From Nostoc calcicola FACHB-3891 (lineage in GTDB: Bacteria; Cyanobacteriota; Cyanobacteriia; Cyanobacteriales; Nostocaceae), in contig NZ_JACJRQ010000030.1 of NCBI RefSeq assembly GCF_014697355.1, forward strand, positions 39,246 to 103,245: DNA of 64,000 nucleotides, in the 5' to 3' direction. The translations under genes were made by a program, and so were the position numbers. Positions 48,775 to 57,854 of this stretch are shown in pieces. A model generated the notes under the pieces. It was not told the DNA's origin. It saw only the letters and a list, made by a program, of their open reading frames with translations, and did no database searches. Position 1 is the stretch's first letter. The number at the start of each line of letters is the position of its first letter.

Positions 48775-50337
48775 TTAGGATTCGGAACTCTGTTTATCTT
48801 CAAAACGTCTGACGATGCGAGAAAGTTCCGCCTTTTCATCGATACTAACGCGAGTAGGAGCACCGCTAACAATCCGTTCGTAGTTCCGGAATGAATCTTT
48901 AATTTCTGGTCCATCGGCAGTGATATTATACTCCCGAATGCCCTTATCGTGCCAAGAGCCTCTCATTTTAAATACGTTAATTGCCCGCGACATTTCTCCA
49001 CGAATTTCTACGTACTGTAACATCAAAATTGTATCGGTAATCGTGGAAATATGAGAGTCGGTAATTGAATGCGATCCCATAAATTGGTCGGTTGTGTTAG
49101 TAAAGAAACCCGTAATTTCTTCTTGTTTGGCATAACCTGTAACACCAATCACAAACTGCCGAAATGCATTATTGCTTACTCCTCTAGCTAGTGCTGAGAG
49201 TGAGTCAATGGCAATGCGAGCTGGTTTAAAAATCGCAATTTCCGATTTAATGATTTGTAAGTGGTCTTCTAAGCCAGTAGATTCGGGATAGGTACAAATT
49301 ATTTTGAGTAAACCCTGATGTTCTAATTCCTCAAAATCAATTCCCCAAGAAGAAGCGTTGCGAGAGAGTTGGGCGCGTGATTCTTCATAAGCAAATAAGA
49401 TCGCCTGTTCACCATTGAGACAGCCATCTTGAATAAACTTACTAACTAATAGGGTTTTGCCAGTACCTGTGGCTCCTGTTGCTAAGATAATTGAATCTTT
49501 GAAGAAACCACCACCGCACATTTCATCTAATGTTTTGACACCAGAAGATACTCTGACATTAGAAGAACGTTGAGTTAAGCGCATTGCCCCCAATGGAAAG
49601 ATGTTGACTCCTTCATTAGTAATTGTAAAGGGATACTCGCCTTTCATATGAGTTGTGCCGCGCAATTTGAGAATTTCAATTGTGCGACGGCGGCGTTCTC
49701 CTTCTAAAACGTTGCGAACAATTACAACATTATCGGAAACAAATTCTTCGACTCCAAAAGACGCAACAGGACCATATTCTTCGCTGCGTTCAGTGGTAAT
49801 AACAGTGGTGACACTCAGTTGTTTGAGACGCGCTACTAGGCGAAAAATTTCGCGCCGCACTACTCCCATCGCTTCATACTGTTGAAATACCGCTGTGATT
49901 GAGTCTATGGAAACTCGTTTGGCTTTATATTTACGAATGGCATATTGCAAGCGCTCAATCAGGGCAGAAAGGTCAAAATTCCCAACGATATCTTGTCCTT
50001 CTGGATCGGGAGATGCATCGAGAATAAATAACTTGCCTTCTTCAATTAAGCGTGGCAAATTCCACCCAAAAATATGGGCGTTTTTAATAATATCACTGGG
50101 CGATTCTTCAAAGGTGACAAATACTCCTGATTCGTCAAAGTAAGTAATACCGTTATAAAGAAATTGAAGAGATAATAAAGTTTTTCCCGTGCCTGAGGTG
50201 CCACTAATCAAGGTAGTTCTACTAATGGGTAATCCACCATGACTAATGTCGTCAAAGCCCTCAATCATCGTGCGAATTTTTTCTACACCCCCAACTAACG
50301 GCGGTTTTTTTGGTTCTCTTTGCTCGTTTTGACTCAT
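48775..50337 (-). CDS. kaiC: Circadian clock ATPase/kinase KaiC
   Basis: 520 residues, two RecA-like halves. CI: Walker A GTSGTGKT, catalytic FVTFEESP. CII: Walker A GATGTGKT, FAYEESR. The autophosphorylation pair lies in SITDSHISTITDT; counting from the C-terminus places them at S431 and T432, as in Synechococcus. The C-terminal peptide (APTRVSIDEKAELSRIVRRFEDKQSS) that KaiA binds is complete. KaiC is the hexameric core oscillator. It is last in kaiA-kaiB-kaiC order, but 444 bases of repeats separate it from kaiB. Confidence 0.98.
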   Translation of the reverse strand: MSQNEQREPKKPPLVGGVEKIRTMIEGFDDISHGGLPISRTTLISGTSGTGKTLLSLQFLYNGITYFDESGVFVTFEESPSDIIKNAHIFGWNLPRLIEEGKLFILDASPDPEGQDIVGNFDLSALIERLQYAIRKYKAKRVSIDSITAVFQQYEAMGVVRREIFRLVARLKQLSVTTVITTERSEEYGPVASFGVEEFVSDNVVIVRNVLEGERRRRTIEILKLRGTTHMKGEYPFTITNEGVNIFPLGAMRLTQRSSNVRVSSGVKTLDEMCGGGFFKDSIILATGATGTGKTLLVSKFIQDGCLNGEQAILFAYEESRAQLSRNASSWGIDFEELEHQGLLKIICTYPESTGLEDHLQIIKSEIAIFKPARIAIDSLSALARGVSNNAFRQFVIGVTGYAKQEEITGFFTNTTDQFMGSHSITDSHISTITDTILMLQYVEIRGEMSRAINVFKMRGSWHDKGIREYNITADGPEIKDSFRNYERIVSGAPTRVSIDEKAELSRIVRRFEDKQSSES

Positions 50338-50781
50338 TGCTTGATAACAAATGGGTATAAAACCCTGTTTTTTATTACTAACATTATTTGGATGAAGAAG
50401 AATTCAGAATTCAGGAGTCAGAATTCAGAATAACTTTTGTACGACTGTTCGATGGCAAAGCTTAGCTGTGTCCGCCTACTCCTCCAAAGAAGCAAGCTAC
50501 GCGTAGCTTGTCGTAGAGAGCATCTGAATTTTTGTTTAAAACCCCGCCCTTGGTGGGCAAAACTAGTATTAAAAATTTTCCTTCTTAAAACTCTATCCCT
50601 GTTTTGAAAAGTTCAGTTTGCCCTTGACGTTGCCCCAGGTATAGCCCGAAAACATCGCTCCAAGGGCAGTTGTTTTCCGATGTCAGGCCACAGGAACGCA
50701 CTGGCTCGACTTTTTGCTTTATGGATAGAGTATTCTGAATTCTGGATTCTGAATTCTGGATTCTGAATTCTGAATTCTGTC
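50338..50781. repeat. Expanded kaiB-kaiC spacer filled with palindromic repeats
   Basis: Contains AATTCAGGAGTCAGAATTCAG (50401-50425), the perfect 18-bp palindrome CAAGCTACGCGTAGCTTG (50494-50511), and CTGAATTCTGGATTCTGAAT tandems (50735-50780). Small frames here (such as 50613-50804) are translations of repeats. kaiBC spacing is usually short, so these look like later insertions into the operon. Confidence 0.75.
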
Positions 50782-51096
50782 TTATTCTGTAAAGTCTTCT
50801 TCACTTAATTCCTCATAAAGTAAATCTAATCCAATCAATACTCGTTCTCTATCTGAAAGATCGCCGATAATTTTGCGAACCGGTGGGGGCAAAATTTTAG
50901 ACAATGTTGGCGTTGCCAATATTTTATCTTCTTCGGCCAGTTGCGGGCTTTTCAGGACATCGATCACTTTTAACGCATAAACACCTTCAAACTCCTGTTC
51001 TAAAATATTTTTGAGTGTTTTTAATGCCCGTACTGAATTAGGCGTGTTCCCTGCTACATAAAGCTTGAGAACGTAGGTCTTTCTGGCTTTATTCAT
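50782..51096 (-). CDS. kaiB: Circadian clock protein KaiB
   Basis: 104 residues, thioredoxin-like clock protein (YVLKLYVAGNTPNSVRALKTLKNILEQEFEGVYALKVIDVLKSPQLAEEDKILATPTLSKILPPPVRKIIGDLSDRERVLIGLDLL). KaiB switches fold to bind the KaiC CI ring, captures KaiA and so starts dephosphorylation. The acidic C-terminal tail (YEELSEEDFTE) is typical. 104 bases separate it from kaiA; the usual kaiBC promoter would be there. Confidence 0.98.
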   Translation of the reverse strand: MNKARKTYVLKLYVAGNTPNSVRALKTLKNILEQEFEGVYALKVIDVLKSPQLAEEDKILATPTLSKILPPPVRKIIGDLSDRERVLIGLDLLYEELSEEDFTE

Positions 51097-51200
51097 AAAG
51101 TTACAGGCTAATTATTACAAGAAAAATACAAGATGCGAACGCGCAATGGGGATAACTAACAGCCGTAGCTTGTGCCGATTTCAACATCGATAAATTTAAT

Positions 51201-51782
51201 TTATTTAGAAATTGAAGATCTATAGACTTCACACAAGTGAGCAAGGATATCTATTAACGTCAGACGGTAATCGAGTAAAGTTTCATCACTCCTTCCTTCT
51301 AATTTTAGCTGTTTGGAAAATTCATCAATTACTTCCATGTGAATTTCGATTATTTGGGGCACAGGAATATTAGCATAAAATATAGTATTGATAAATTTAT
51401 CAATTTTTTCTTTAAGGGTTTTATCTGTGGTAAAATAATCTATAAGAATATCACTGTAATCTAATTTCAATTGGTTTAATAATTCTTGACGTTCTCCCAG
51501 AGTCATCTGCTGGAAATGCTGTTGCCTTTTTTGCGAGTAACTAGCAAACACATAAAAACCCTTGTCATTATCTGATTGACTTGGGTGGCGTTGCAACCAA
51601 TGTTGTGAAGAGTTAATTATTCCAGAGGTAGTTACAGCAATCGGTCGATCGCAAAATTGGCCAATCATGCCGGAAATTAAATTACATATCCACGCAATTA
51701 CACCATTTGGGTTGGCTAAATCATCTGGATTATTTAAATATTTGTTAACATCACGTTGCAAAATCAATATAGGTAATAACAT
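51201..51782 (-). CDS. kaiA: Circadian clock protein KaiA, N-terminally short form
   Basis: 193 residues against about 284-300 in unicellular species. The C-terminal KaiC-activating domain is complete (about 90-190: QQMTLGERQELLNQLKLDYSDILIDYF, IDKFINTIFYANIPVPQIIEIHMEVIDEFSKQLKLEGRSDETLLDYRLTLIDILAHLCEVYRSSI). The pseudo-receiver domain is absent or reduced to the first 30 residues (LLPILILQRDVNKYLNNPDD). Short KaiA is known in filamentous cyanobacteria. In the same frame, directly before the ATG, is a TAA and then another 60 open codons (see 51783-51974). Confidence 0.93.
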   Translation of the reverse strand: MLLPILILQRDVNKYLNNPDDLANPNGVIAWICNLISGMIGQFCDRPIAVTTSGIINSSQHWLQRHPSQSDNDKGFYVFASYSQKRQQHFQQMTLGERQELLNQLKLDYSDILIDYFTTDKTLKEKIDKFINTIFYANIPVPQIIEIHMEVIDEFSKQLKLEGRSDETLLDYRLTLIDILAHLCEVYRSSISK

Positions 51783-51974
51783 TTATTGTCTATCTATCTC
51801 CTCGATCGACTTGACCAAGAAGCGTGGGCTGATAATTGTGGCAAACGCTTCTAGGGTAATACTGGGTGTGCAGTAAAGTTGTGGTTCCACCCCAAAATAA
51901 CGCTCTGTGTCAACAGATAGTTTTAGCCACTCAACAACCTGGTGCAGCGACTGAGTGGTAGAACTGAGTAGGTT
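51783..51974 (-). other. In-frame open stretch upstream of kaiA, separated by one stop
   Basis: Reading kaiA's frame upstream, TAA (51785-51783) touches the ATG, and before it 62 codons are open: NLLSSTTQSLHQVVEWLKLSV... to SPRFLVKSIEEIDRQ. It has no ATG/GTG. It may be the eroded N-terminal part of a longer kaiA or just chance; the residues do not clearly match the KaiA pseudo-receiver. Confidence 0.3.
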
Positions 51975-52423
51975 TTAGATGAGGTATGTTATGCATATCT
52001 ATGTATAGAGATAGATAGACTTTTTTATTTTGCTCCTTGATAAGATACTTAAACGAACTTAAAGGAATGTCGCATTCTAAATCATTATAATTCCTCAAGG
52101 TTCTAAAGCGAATCTTTGGAGCCATAATTGTTTTAGTCGTGGCTATCGATGAGGAGTTTAAATACCAGTAAGACACTGGTGAAGGTATTTGCTAGAAACG
52201 AGGAGCGGCAAAAAGAAACGTTGCCTCTCTGTTAAAGGTCGGACGCCAGCAGGTGCCCGTGAGTGCAAGTCCCATTGTTTTAATGGCGTTGAATATCGTA
52301 ACCAAAATTGCTTATATGAGTCTTCTTAGAGGATATGGCTTCAGGCGCAAAGAACATCGGCAGTTGGCAGATGGGAATGCCGGAGGTTTCCGCAGGAAGA
52401 ATGACCCCCAAAGCCTTATGTCA
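51975..52423. other. Divergent region between kaiA and the hybrid kinase
   Basis: Holds an A/T-rich stretch and a minus-strand frame (51931-52176, 81 codons) without family resemblance or ribosome site. Before the kinase, open codons extend upstream to 52253 but the residues (GYGFRRKEHRQLADGNAGGF) look like translated non-coding sequence. It must contain promoters for both directions. Confidence 0.4.
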
Positions 52424-55400
52424 ATGCTAGATTACCCGCTTTATGACTTTCAAGCAACCGTACCTAGCTGCCCCCAAACAAGTACTCTGGCGGTGGTGCT
52501 GGAGATTTTTGAGAAAGAGCAGTGCGATCGCTTGGTAGTACTTAATCAACAGCAACAGCCTGTCGGATTGCTGTACTCTGCCCGTTTAATCCAAAAATTA
52601 TTAGGCCATAGTGACGATAAAAATTTAAATTTACAGCAATCACTTTCCGTCTGGAATCAAGCTCTAATCGATCCAATACAGACAATACCAGTTTCTGAGC
52701 GTGTAGAGCAATTTAGCTGGCGTTTGTCTGAACAACTTGCCCAAAAACAGCAAAATTGGGATTGGGCGTTGATTGACTCCGACGGTAAATATTTGGGGCT
52801 AGTGGATACTTCAAGCCTGTTGCGATCGCTCGCTAAGGAGAAAATGGCTGGCTTCCTCAATTCTGATGCTGTACAAACTCACTCCCAACCGCAGACGCCA
52901 AATCAACCCCAGCCATCGGTACAAAAGCCATTGGTGAAGTTGCTGGAAAGACTGCCTTGGCCTTTGATGTTGGAAACGGGTAATGGCGAGGTAGTAGCGC
53001 AAAACCCAGCTTGGTGGCAACAATTAGGAGTTTTAAAAGATCCAGAAGGAGTCAGACGACAGGTAGAGGCAATACTTACCCCCTTCCGAGTCAAAAAACC
53101 AGAATACCTTAAGCAACGAGGAATCAAAGTTCATCCCAATGCTGGTGAACAACAACCAAAGCCACGGTTGTTGGTTAAAAGTGAACCCATGACTCAATCT
53201 GGCTTGTCTAGTCTCAACGACCTAACAGAAGCAGAGACAGCCACAGAAACTACATCCAGTCGCTGCTTTTTGGATGCTCAACTAGGTACTTGTACTTGCG
53301 TTGTGGAAGTGCAAAATGGTCAGGAACGAATTTGGCAATTTGCCAAAATTCCATTAGATAGTCCAGAGTTGAAAGTCATCGGTGCTGAATCAGAGGTTCC
53401 ACTCAGCACTGATTTGTGGTTAGTTTTAGCGACTGATGTCACTGAACAGCAGCAGCTTTGTAAAGAATTAGCAGCCAAGAATGCCGATTTAATTCAACTA
53501 AATCGCTTGAAAGATGAGTTTTTAGCTTGTATTAGTCATGAACTGAAAACTCCCCTCACTGCCGTTTTGGGATTATCACGATTGCTAGTAGATCAGCAGT
53601 TGGGAGAACTCAACGAGCGTCAAGCTCGTTATGCGGGACTGATTCATCAAAGCGGACGCCATCTGATGAGTGTGGTCAATGATATTTTAGATTTGACCAG
53701 GATGGAGACAGGACAAATGGATCTGACGCTAGCCCCAGTCAAAATTCGGGCTGTGTGCGATCGCGCTTTATCCGAAGTCAAAGCCATTCACACTCAAAGC
53801 ACCAAAGTTACAGTTGCGTCCCCAACTTCCAATAGCCGTTCCTCTGCTCCCCAATTCAGCCTCTGTATTGAACCAGGCCTAGACCAAATTGTTGCAGATG
53901 AATTACGCCTGCGCCAGATGCTCATACATCTACTTTCCAACGCCTTCAAATTCACTGAAATATCAGGCGAAATTGGGCTGCGGGTGAGTCGTTGGGAAGG
54001 ATGGATTGCCTTTACAGTTTGGGACACAGGCATTGGTATTCCTGAACACCAGCAACATTTAATATTTCAAAAATTCCAACAACTAGAAAATCCCCTCACC
54101 CGTCAGTTTGAAGGCACTGGTTTGGGGCTGGTATTAACTCGCGCCCTGGCTCGGCTGCACGGAGGAGATGTCAGCTTTTTATCTCGTGAAGGTAAAGGTA
54201 GCCAGTTTACGCTGCTGCTACCGCCCAGTCCCCCAAAAGCAGGTTTTTCAGAGCCAGATATCGAAACCAGAGAAGACAGCCAAAAACTACACCAGCAAAT
54301 CCGAGAAATTCTCCCAGCAGGTGGTCAGCATGTCACTAGTTCTATACAGTATCATGCCACTAGTCCCCAACGGCTGGTCTTAGTAGTCGAAGCAGTAGCC
54401 CGATATATTGAAGATCTGACCGAACAACTCAAAAGTTTAGGATATCGCGTAGTGATTGCGCGATCGGGGACAGAAGCAGTAGAAAAAGCTCGACGCTTGC
54501 AACCAATAGCAATATTTCTCAATCCCTTGCTACCCTTGCTCTCTGGGTGGGATGTGCTGACTTTACTTAAATCTGACGCCGCAACTCGTCATATATCTGT
54601 AATTCTGACAGCAACGGCGGCCGAAAAAGAGCAAGCATTTGCCAACCGAGCCGATGGTTTCTTAAGCTTGCCAGTAGAACATCAGGTGTTAGCACCACTC
54701 CTAGAAAAATTATGTACTGCACAAGAAGTTTTGCCGCTAGGCTCAGACAATAACGCCAGTCTCCCAATTCAAACGCCACTGCGAATTCTCCGGCTGGTGA
54801 ATCCTGAGTTTGAATCGGTCAGTCCCCACTCGTCGTTGCGAGAACATCGGGTGATTGAAGTCGATGACCTAGATCAGGCAGAACTCTTGGCGCGGGTGTG
54901 GCAGTTTGACGTTATTTTGCTGGATGTAGAGACTAGCACCGCCCAAACTTATTTGCAACAACTCATTCAACACCCACGTTTAGCAGCCATACCTTTGGTT
55001 ACTTGCGATGTTGCAACTACACTAAAAGCCTCACAAATACCGGGGTTATCTGTATTTCCTTACTTAACACCATTTGGAAAAGACGCCAGCAATCCCACTG
55101 AGAAAACAGATGCCTTACTATCAGTATTGCAAATTGCTTCTGGTGTTTGCTGCCCTCCCAATATTTTAGTAGTGGATTTGACTATGCTGCGCGATTTACC
55201 ACAAGTTAGACGCAAGCAAGTCAAAGGCGATCGCACTGAAAACAATTGTTCGATCGGTAGTGAAACTGCTGAACGAGGGTCTGAGTGGTTCCAAGCTTTA
55301 ATTCAGTACCTACAAACAGCAGGCTTCAAAGCAGCGATGAGTCCCTGTTGGGCAGAAGTGTTACAGCAAATTCGTCATCAAAGCGTTGACTTGTTATTAA

Positions 55401-55705
55401 TTTGCTTAGGAGAATCAGCTATCCATAAAGACGTACTCAAAGCCTTGAAAAGCTTAGGAGATTCACCTTTGAAGTTACCACCAATTTTAGTACTCAATCA
55501 GCCATTGAATCGCCCGGAAAGTATTTCCCAGCCTGGGGTAGCTTACAAGGAAATTCACAAGCCAAGAAACAATGGATTGGAATCGGTGGAAACTATCGTC
55601 AGTGCGATCGCTACTCAGATATTACCGCGATCGATATCAATGGAAGATTTGTTAAACCAGATTAATCAAGCTTTAGCTATCAACAGTCAAAATGAAAAAT
55701 GCTAA
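52424..55705 (+). CDS. Hybrid sensor histidine kinase with CBS pair and degenerate receivers
   Basis: 1093 residues from the ATG at 52424 (one at 52418 is equally possible). About 5-130: CBS pair (VPSCPQTSTLAVVLEIFEKEQCDRLVVLN). About 165-350: linker/PAS-like part. HisKA with the phospho-His in FLACISHELKTPLTAVLGLSRLL (about residue 370); HATPase (VADELRLRQMLIHLLSNAFKFT, DTGIGIPEHQQHLIFQKFQQ, GTGLGLVLTRALARLHGG). Then three receiver-like domains: the first reads AIFLNPLLPLLSGWD with Asn where the phospho-acceptor Asp should be; the second keeps FDVILLDVE; the third (ILVVDLTML, VDLLLICLGES) is degenerate. Divergent from kaiA, as in Anabaena; a clock input or output kinase is plausible but unproven. 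Confidence 0.88.
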   Translation: MLDYPLYDFQATVPSCPQTSTLAVVLEIFEKEQCDRLVVLNQQQQPVGLLYSARLIQKLLGHSDDKNLNLQQSLSVWNQALIDPIQTIPVSERVEQFSWRLSEQLAQKQQNWDWALIDSDGKYLGLVDTSSLLRSLAKEKMAGFLNSDAVQTHSQPQTPNQPQPSVQKPLVKLLERLPWPLMLETGNGEVVAQNPAWWQQLGVLKDPEGVRRQVEAILTPFRVKKPEYLKQRGIKVHPNAGEQQPKPRLLVKSEPMTQSGLSSLNDLTEAETATETTSSRCFLDAQLGTCTCVVEVQNGQERIWQFAKIPLDSPELKVIGAESEVPLSTDLWLVLATDVTEQQQLCKELAAKNADLIQLNRLKDEFLACISHELKTPLTAVLGLSRLLVDQQLGELNERQARYAGLIHQSGRHLMSVVNDILDLTRMETGQMDLTLAPVKIRAVCDRALSEVKAIHTQSTKVTVASPTSNSRSSAPQFSLCIEPGLDQIVADELRLRQMLIHLLSNAFKFTEISGEIGLRVSRWEGWIAFTVWDTGIGIPEHQQHLIFQKFQQLENPLTRQFEGTGLGLVLTRALARLHGGDVSFLSREGKGSQFTLLLPPSPPKAGFSEPDIETREDSQKLHQQIREILPAGGQHVTSSIQYHATSPQRLVLVVEAVARYIEDLTEQLKSLGYRVVIARSGTEAVEKARRLQPIAIFLNPLLPLLSGWDVLTLLKSDAATRHISVILTATAAEKEQAFANRADGFLSLPVEHQVLAPLLEKLCTAQEVLPLGSDNNASLPIQTPLRILRLVNPEFESVSPHSSLREHRVIEVDDLDQAELLARVWQFDVILLDVETSTAQTYLQQLIQHPRLAAIPLVTCDVATTLKASQIPGLSVFPYLTPFGKDASNPTEKTDALLSVLQIASGVCCPPNILVVDLTMLRDLPQVRRKQVKGDRTENNCSIGSETAERGSEWFQALIQYLQTAGFKAAMSPCWAEVLQQIRHQSVDLLLICLGESAIHKDVLKALKSLGDSPLKLPPILVLNQPLNRPESISQPGVAYKEIHKPRNNGLESVETIVSAIATQILPRSISMEDLLNQINQALAINSQNEKC

Positions 55706-55825
55706 TGGGGGAATGGGGAATGGGAGATGGGGAGATGGGGGAAAATCACTCTTAACTCCTAATTCTTAATTCTTAACTCCTAACTCCTCACTCAGCACTC
55801 AACACTCTCAACGCCCAATGCCCAA
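55706..55825. repeat. GGAGATGGGGAGATGGGG and ACTCCTA tandem tracts
   Basis: Between convergent genes: GGGGAATGGGGAATGGGAGA (55708 on), then CTTAACTCCTAATTCTTAAT and CACTCAGCACTCAACACTC. No gene. Confidence 0.6.
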
Positions 55826-57727
55826 TTAAGATATGTCCATTTTTTCGTTTTTCTTTTTCACAAAAGGAACGCGAATTAAATTGTAAGCACCCTTGGTAGA
55901 TAGATTCTTGTAATCATCTGGCTGTAAGTCCATTTGCAGAAGTTTTTTCTGTTCAGCCAAAAGCAGTAGCGAAGGAGGTTTTAGCCCCTTGGCTGCTTGG
56001 TTTTGAAGATGTTCTAGAGTCTCTTGAGGAAATCTAAAATAATTTACCTGAGTTTGACTATAAAACACTAAGCTTGGCTTTTTAAACCCAAGCATAACCA
56101 GTTCTTCATTTGGTTTTTTAACCTGCTGTATAATTACAGACAATTCTCTTAGAGGTAATTGACGTTCCTGATCGATAAAAAACAAAGCAGGCGTGAGGAA
56201 AAAAATTAAAAACGCTACAAATCCCAGTATATTCATGCTGATAATATAGTCCCAGCGGCGACTCAGTAGTAAACCCGCAACCAAAACAGCACAAAGAAGC
56301 CAAATTACCCCACCAATGGCTGGTAAACCAGATTGTTTAATTAGTTCGTGGAAGTTAGTTATAGCTGGATCGCTACCTAATATATAGATGATGTTAAACA
56401 GTGCGGTTGCCAGAACTGATAAAAACACTACGTTTATCCAACCACTCCAGAGGAGGAAAGACGCGGGGAGGGGGAGACGCGGTGAAACAGGGAAATTACT
56501 CCCCGCGTCTGCTTTAGGCTTACCCAAAAAAAGGTCGCTCCACAACAGCGCTACTAAAATTGCTGCTGCTGGCATTAGAGGCAATACATAGCTAGGGAGT
56601 TTGGTGACAGCAATGCTAAAAAAGCCGAAGATCCCAGCAAACCAGAACCAGGCAAATAAACTCAATTGCTGAAAACGTTCAAGGGATCGCCAGTGCGATC
56701 GCTGCCAAAATTTCAGTCTGAATATAGCTACTGGTAAATACACTGAATATGGCGCAAAGCCGAGTAACACTATTATAAAGTAAAAATACCAGGGTGCTGA
56801 GTGACCATTAACTACTTCTGTAAACCGTTCTAGGTTGTGATAACCAAAAAAGGCATTAATATAATTCCAGCCATTGCGCCAAATCACTAATGCATACCAG
56901 GGCACAGATAACCCAAGAATTATCAGTATACCCACGAGAGGACGCATTTCCCGCAATACCTCCCGCAGCTTGCCCACATATAGCAAAAAGGCGAAAATAA
57001 TTAGCCCTGGCAAGACGATTCCCACTGGTCCTTTAGTCAAAATTCCAGCAGCAATCAGGACATAACAACCTAAGTACCAGTTATTGGGGAATGGGGCATT
57101 AGTTATTCTTTCTCCCCCTGCTCCCCCTGCTTCCCCTGCTCTCTTCCTTCCTCCCTTTGCGTACCCCAGAAAGAAACATAACAAAGCTGATGCCATACAG
57201 CCGGTAAGCAACATATCAGAGACACCGGTTCTTGCCCAAATAATTGTTTCGCCATTGAGCGCCATGAGTGCTGCTACTAAAAAAGATATTAAGTAGCGGC
57301 GAGTCGGACGTGAAACTTGCTCTAATTCGTCTTGTTTAGCCAAATACCACTGCACAGTGTAAAAAGCTAAGCAAATTAAGCCAAATGCAGCGATCGCAGA
57401 AGGGAGGCGTACTGCCCATTCATTGACTCCAATCATCGCATAGGCGATCGCCTGACACCAGTAAATTAAAGCAGGTTTATCAAAACGAGTGTCACCATTG
57501 AAAAATGGGGTAATCCAATCACCTGTAATGAACATCTGGCGGGAAGCTTCTGCAAACAACGGCTCTGTCTCATCAATCAAGCCAATGGTGCCCAAATTCC
57601 ACCCAAAAGCTATCCAGCCAATCACCATCAACCACAAAATCGACGCCGTTACACCAAGGGTTGAATTCCTTCCCATTTTGTTGAACCACTGATCGACAGT
57701 GCCCTTAACACTCAATTTCATTCTCAT
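55826..57727 (-). CDS. ArnT/GT39-like membrane glycosyltransferase
   Basis: 633 residues. The start of the catalytic part, GLIDETEPLFAEASRQMFITGDWITPFFNGDTRFDKPALIYWCQAIAYAMIGVNEWAVRLPSA, has the Asp/Glu pair in the first periplasmic loop typical of polyprenyl-phosphate-sugar-using mannosyl/arabinosyl transferases; about eleven hydrophobic helices follow and a soluble C-terminal domain (IIQQVKKPNEELVMLGFKKPSLVFYSQTQVNYFRF). It moves a sugar from a lipid carrier to an envelope acceptor. Two loops are in-frame translations of gap repeats: GRKRAGEAGGAGGERITNAP (about 190-210) and KPKADAGSNFPVSPRLPLP (about 405-425). Confidence 0.88.
   Translation of the reverse strand: MRMKLSVKGTVDQWFNKMGRNSTLGVTASILWLMVIGWIAFGWNLGTIGLIDETEPLFAEASRQMFITGDWITPFFNGDTRFDKPALIYWCQAIAYAMIGVNEWAVRLPSAIAAFGLICLAFYTVQWYLAKQDELEQVSRPTRRYLISFLVAALMALNGETIIWARTGVSDMLLTGCMASALLCFFLGYAKGGRKRAGEAGGAGGERITNAPFPNNWYLGCYVLIAAGILTKGPVGIVLPGLIIFAFLLYVGKLREVLREMRPLVGILIILGLSVPWYALVIWRNGWNYINAFFGYHNLERFTEVVNGHSAPWYFYFIIVLLGFAPYSVYLPVAIFRLKFWQRSHWRSLERFQQLSLFAWFWFAGIFGFFSIAVTKLPSYVLPLMPAAAILVALLWSDLFLGKPKADAGSNFPVSPRLPLPASFLLWSGWINVVFLSVLATALFNIIYILGSDPAITNFHELIKQSGLPAIGGVIWLLCAVLVAGLLLSRRWDYIISMNILGFVAFLIFFLTPALFFIDQERQLPLRELSVIIQQVKKPNEELVMLGFKKPSLVFYSQTQVNYFRFPQETLEHLQNQAAKGLKPPSLLLLAEQKKLLQMDLQPDDYKNLSTKGAYNLIRVPFVKKKNEKMDIS
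56450..56515. repeat. In-frame GACGCGGGGAG palindrome in the GT39-like gene
   Basis: GACGCGGGGAGGGGGAGACG ... CTCCCCGCGTCTGC: an inverted repeat of the kind found in gene gaps, read through in a loop between membrane helices. Confidence 0.6.
57085..57150. repeat. In-frame CTCCCCCTGCTTCCCC repeat in the GT39-like gene
   Basis: Tandem CCCCCTGCTCCCCCTGCTTC (57112-57140) preceded by GGGGAATGGGGCATTAG, read as ITNAPFPNN and GEAGGAGGE in another loop. Same repeat class as at 15430-15490. Confidence 0.65.
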
Positions 57728-57854
57728 TAGTCAATAGTCAACAATTACTAGTCAATAGTCGTTGGTTATCTATATTTTGTTCTTCTTCAAAAAAACAAGT
57801 GCTGAATAAGCGATCGAGCAAGATTAATTATACGTGCTTAAGGGGAAGTTTGAA
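57728..57854. other. Gap upstream of the GT39-like gene
   Basis: AGTCAATAGTCAACAATTAC heptamers at 57730-57760, otherwise AT-rich; probable promoter region, boxes not resolved. Confidence 0.4.

Noticed and set aside
50613..50804. 63-codon minus-strand frame overlapping kaiB's end
   Set aside because: Low-complexity translation of AATTCTG repeats.
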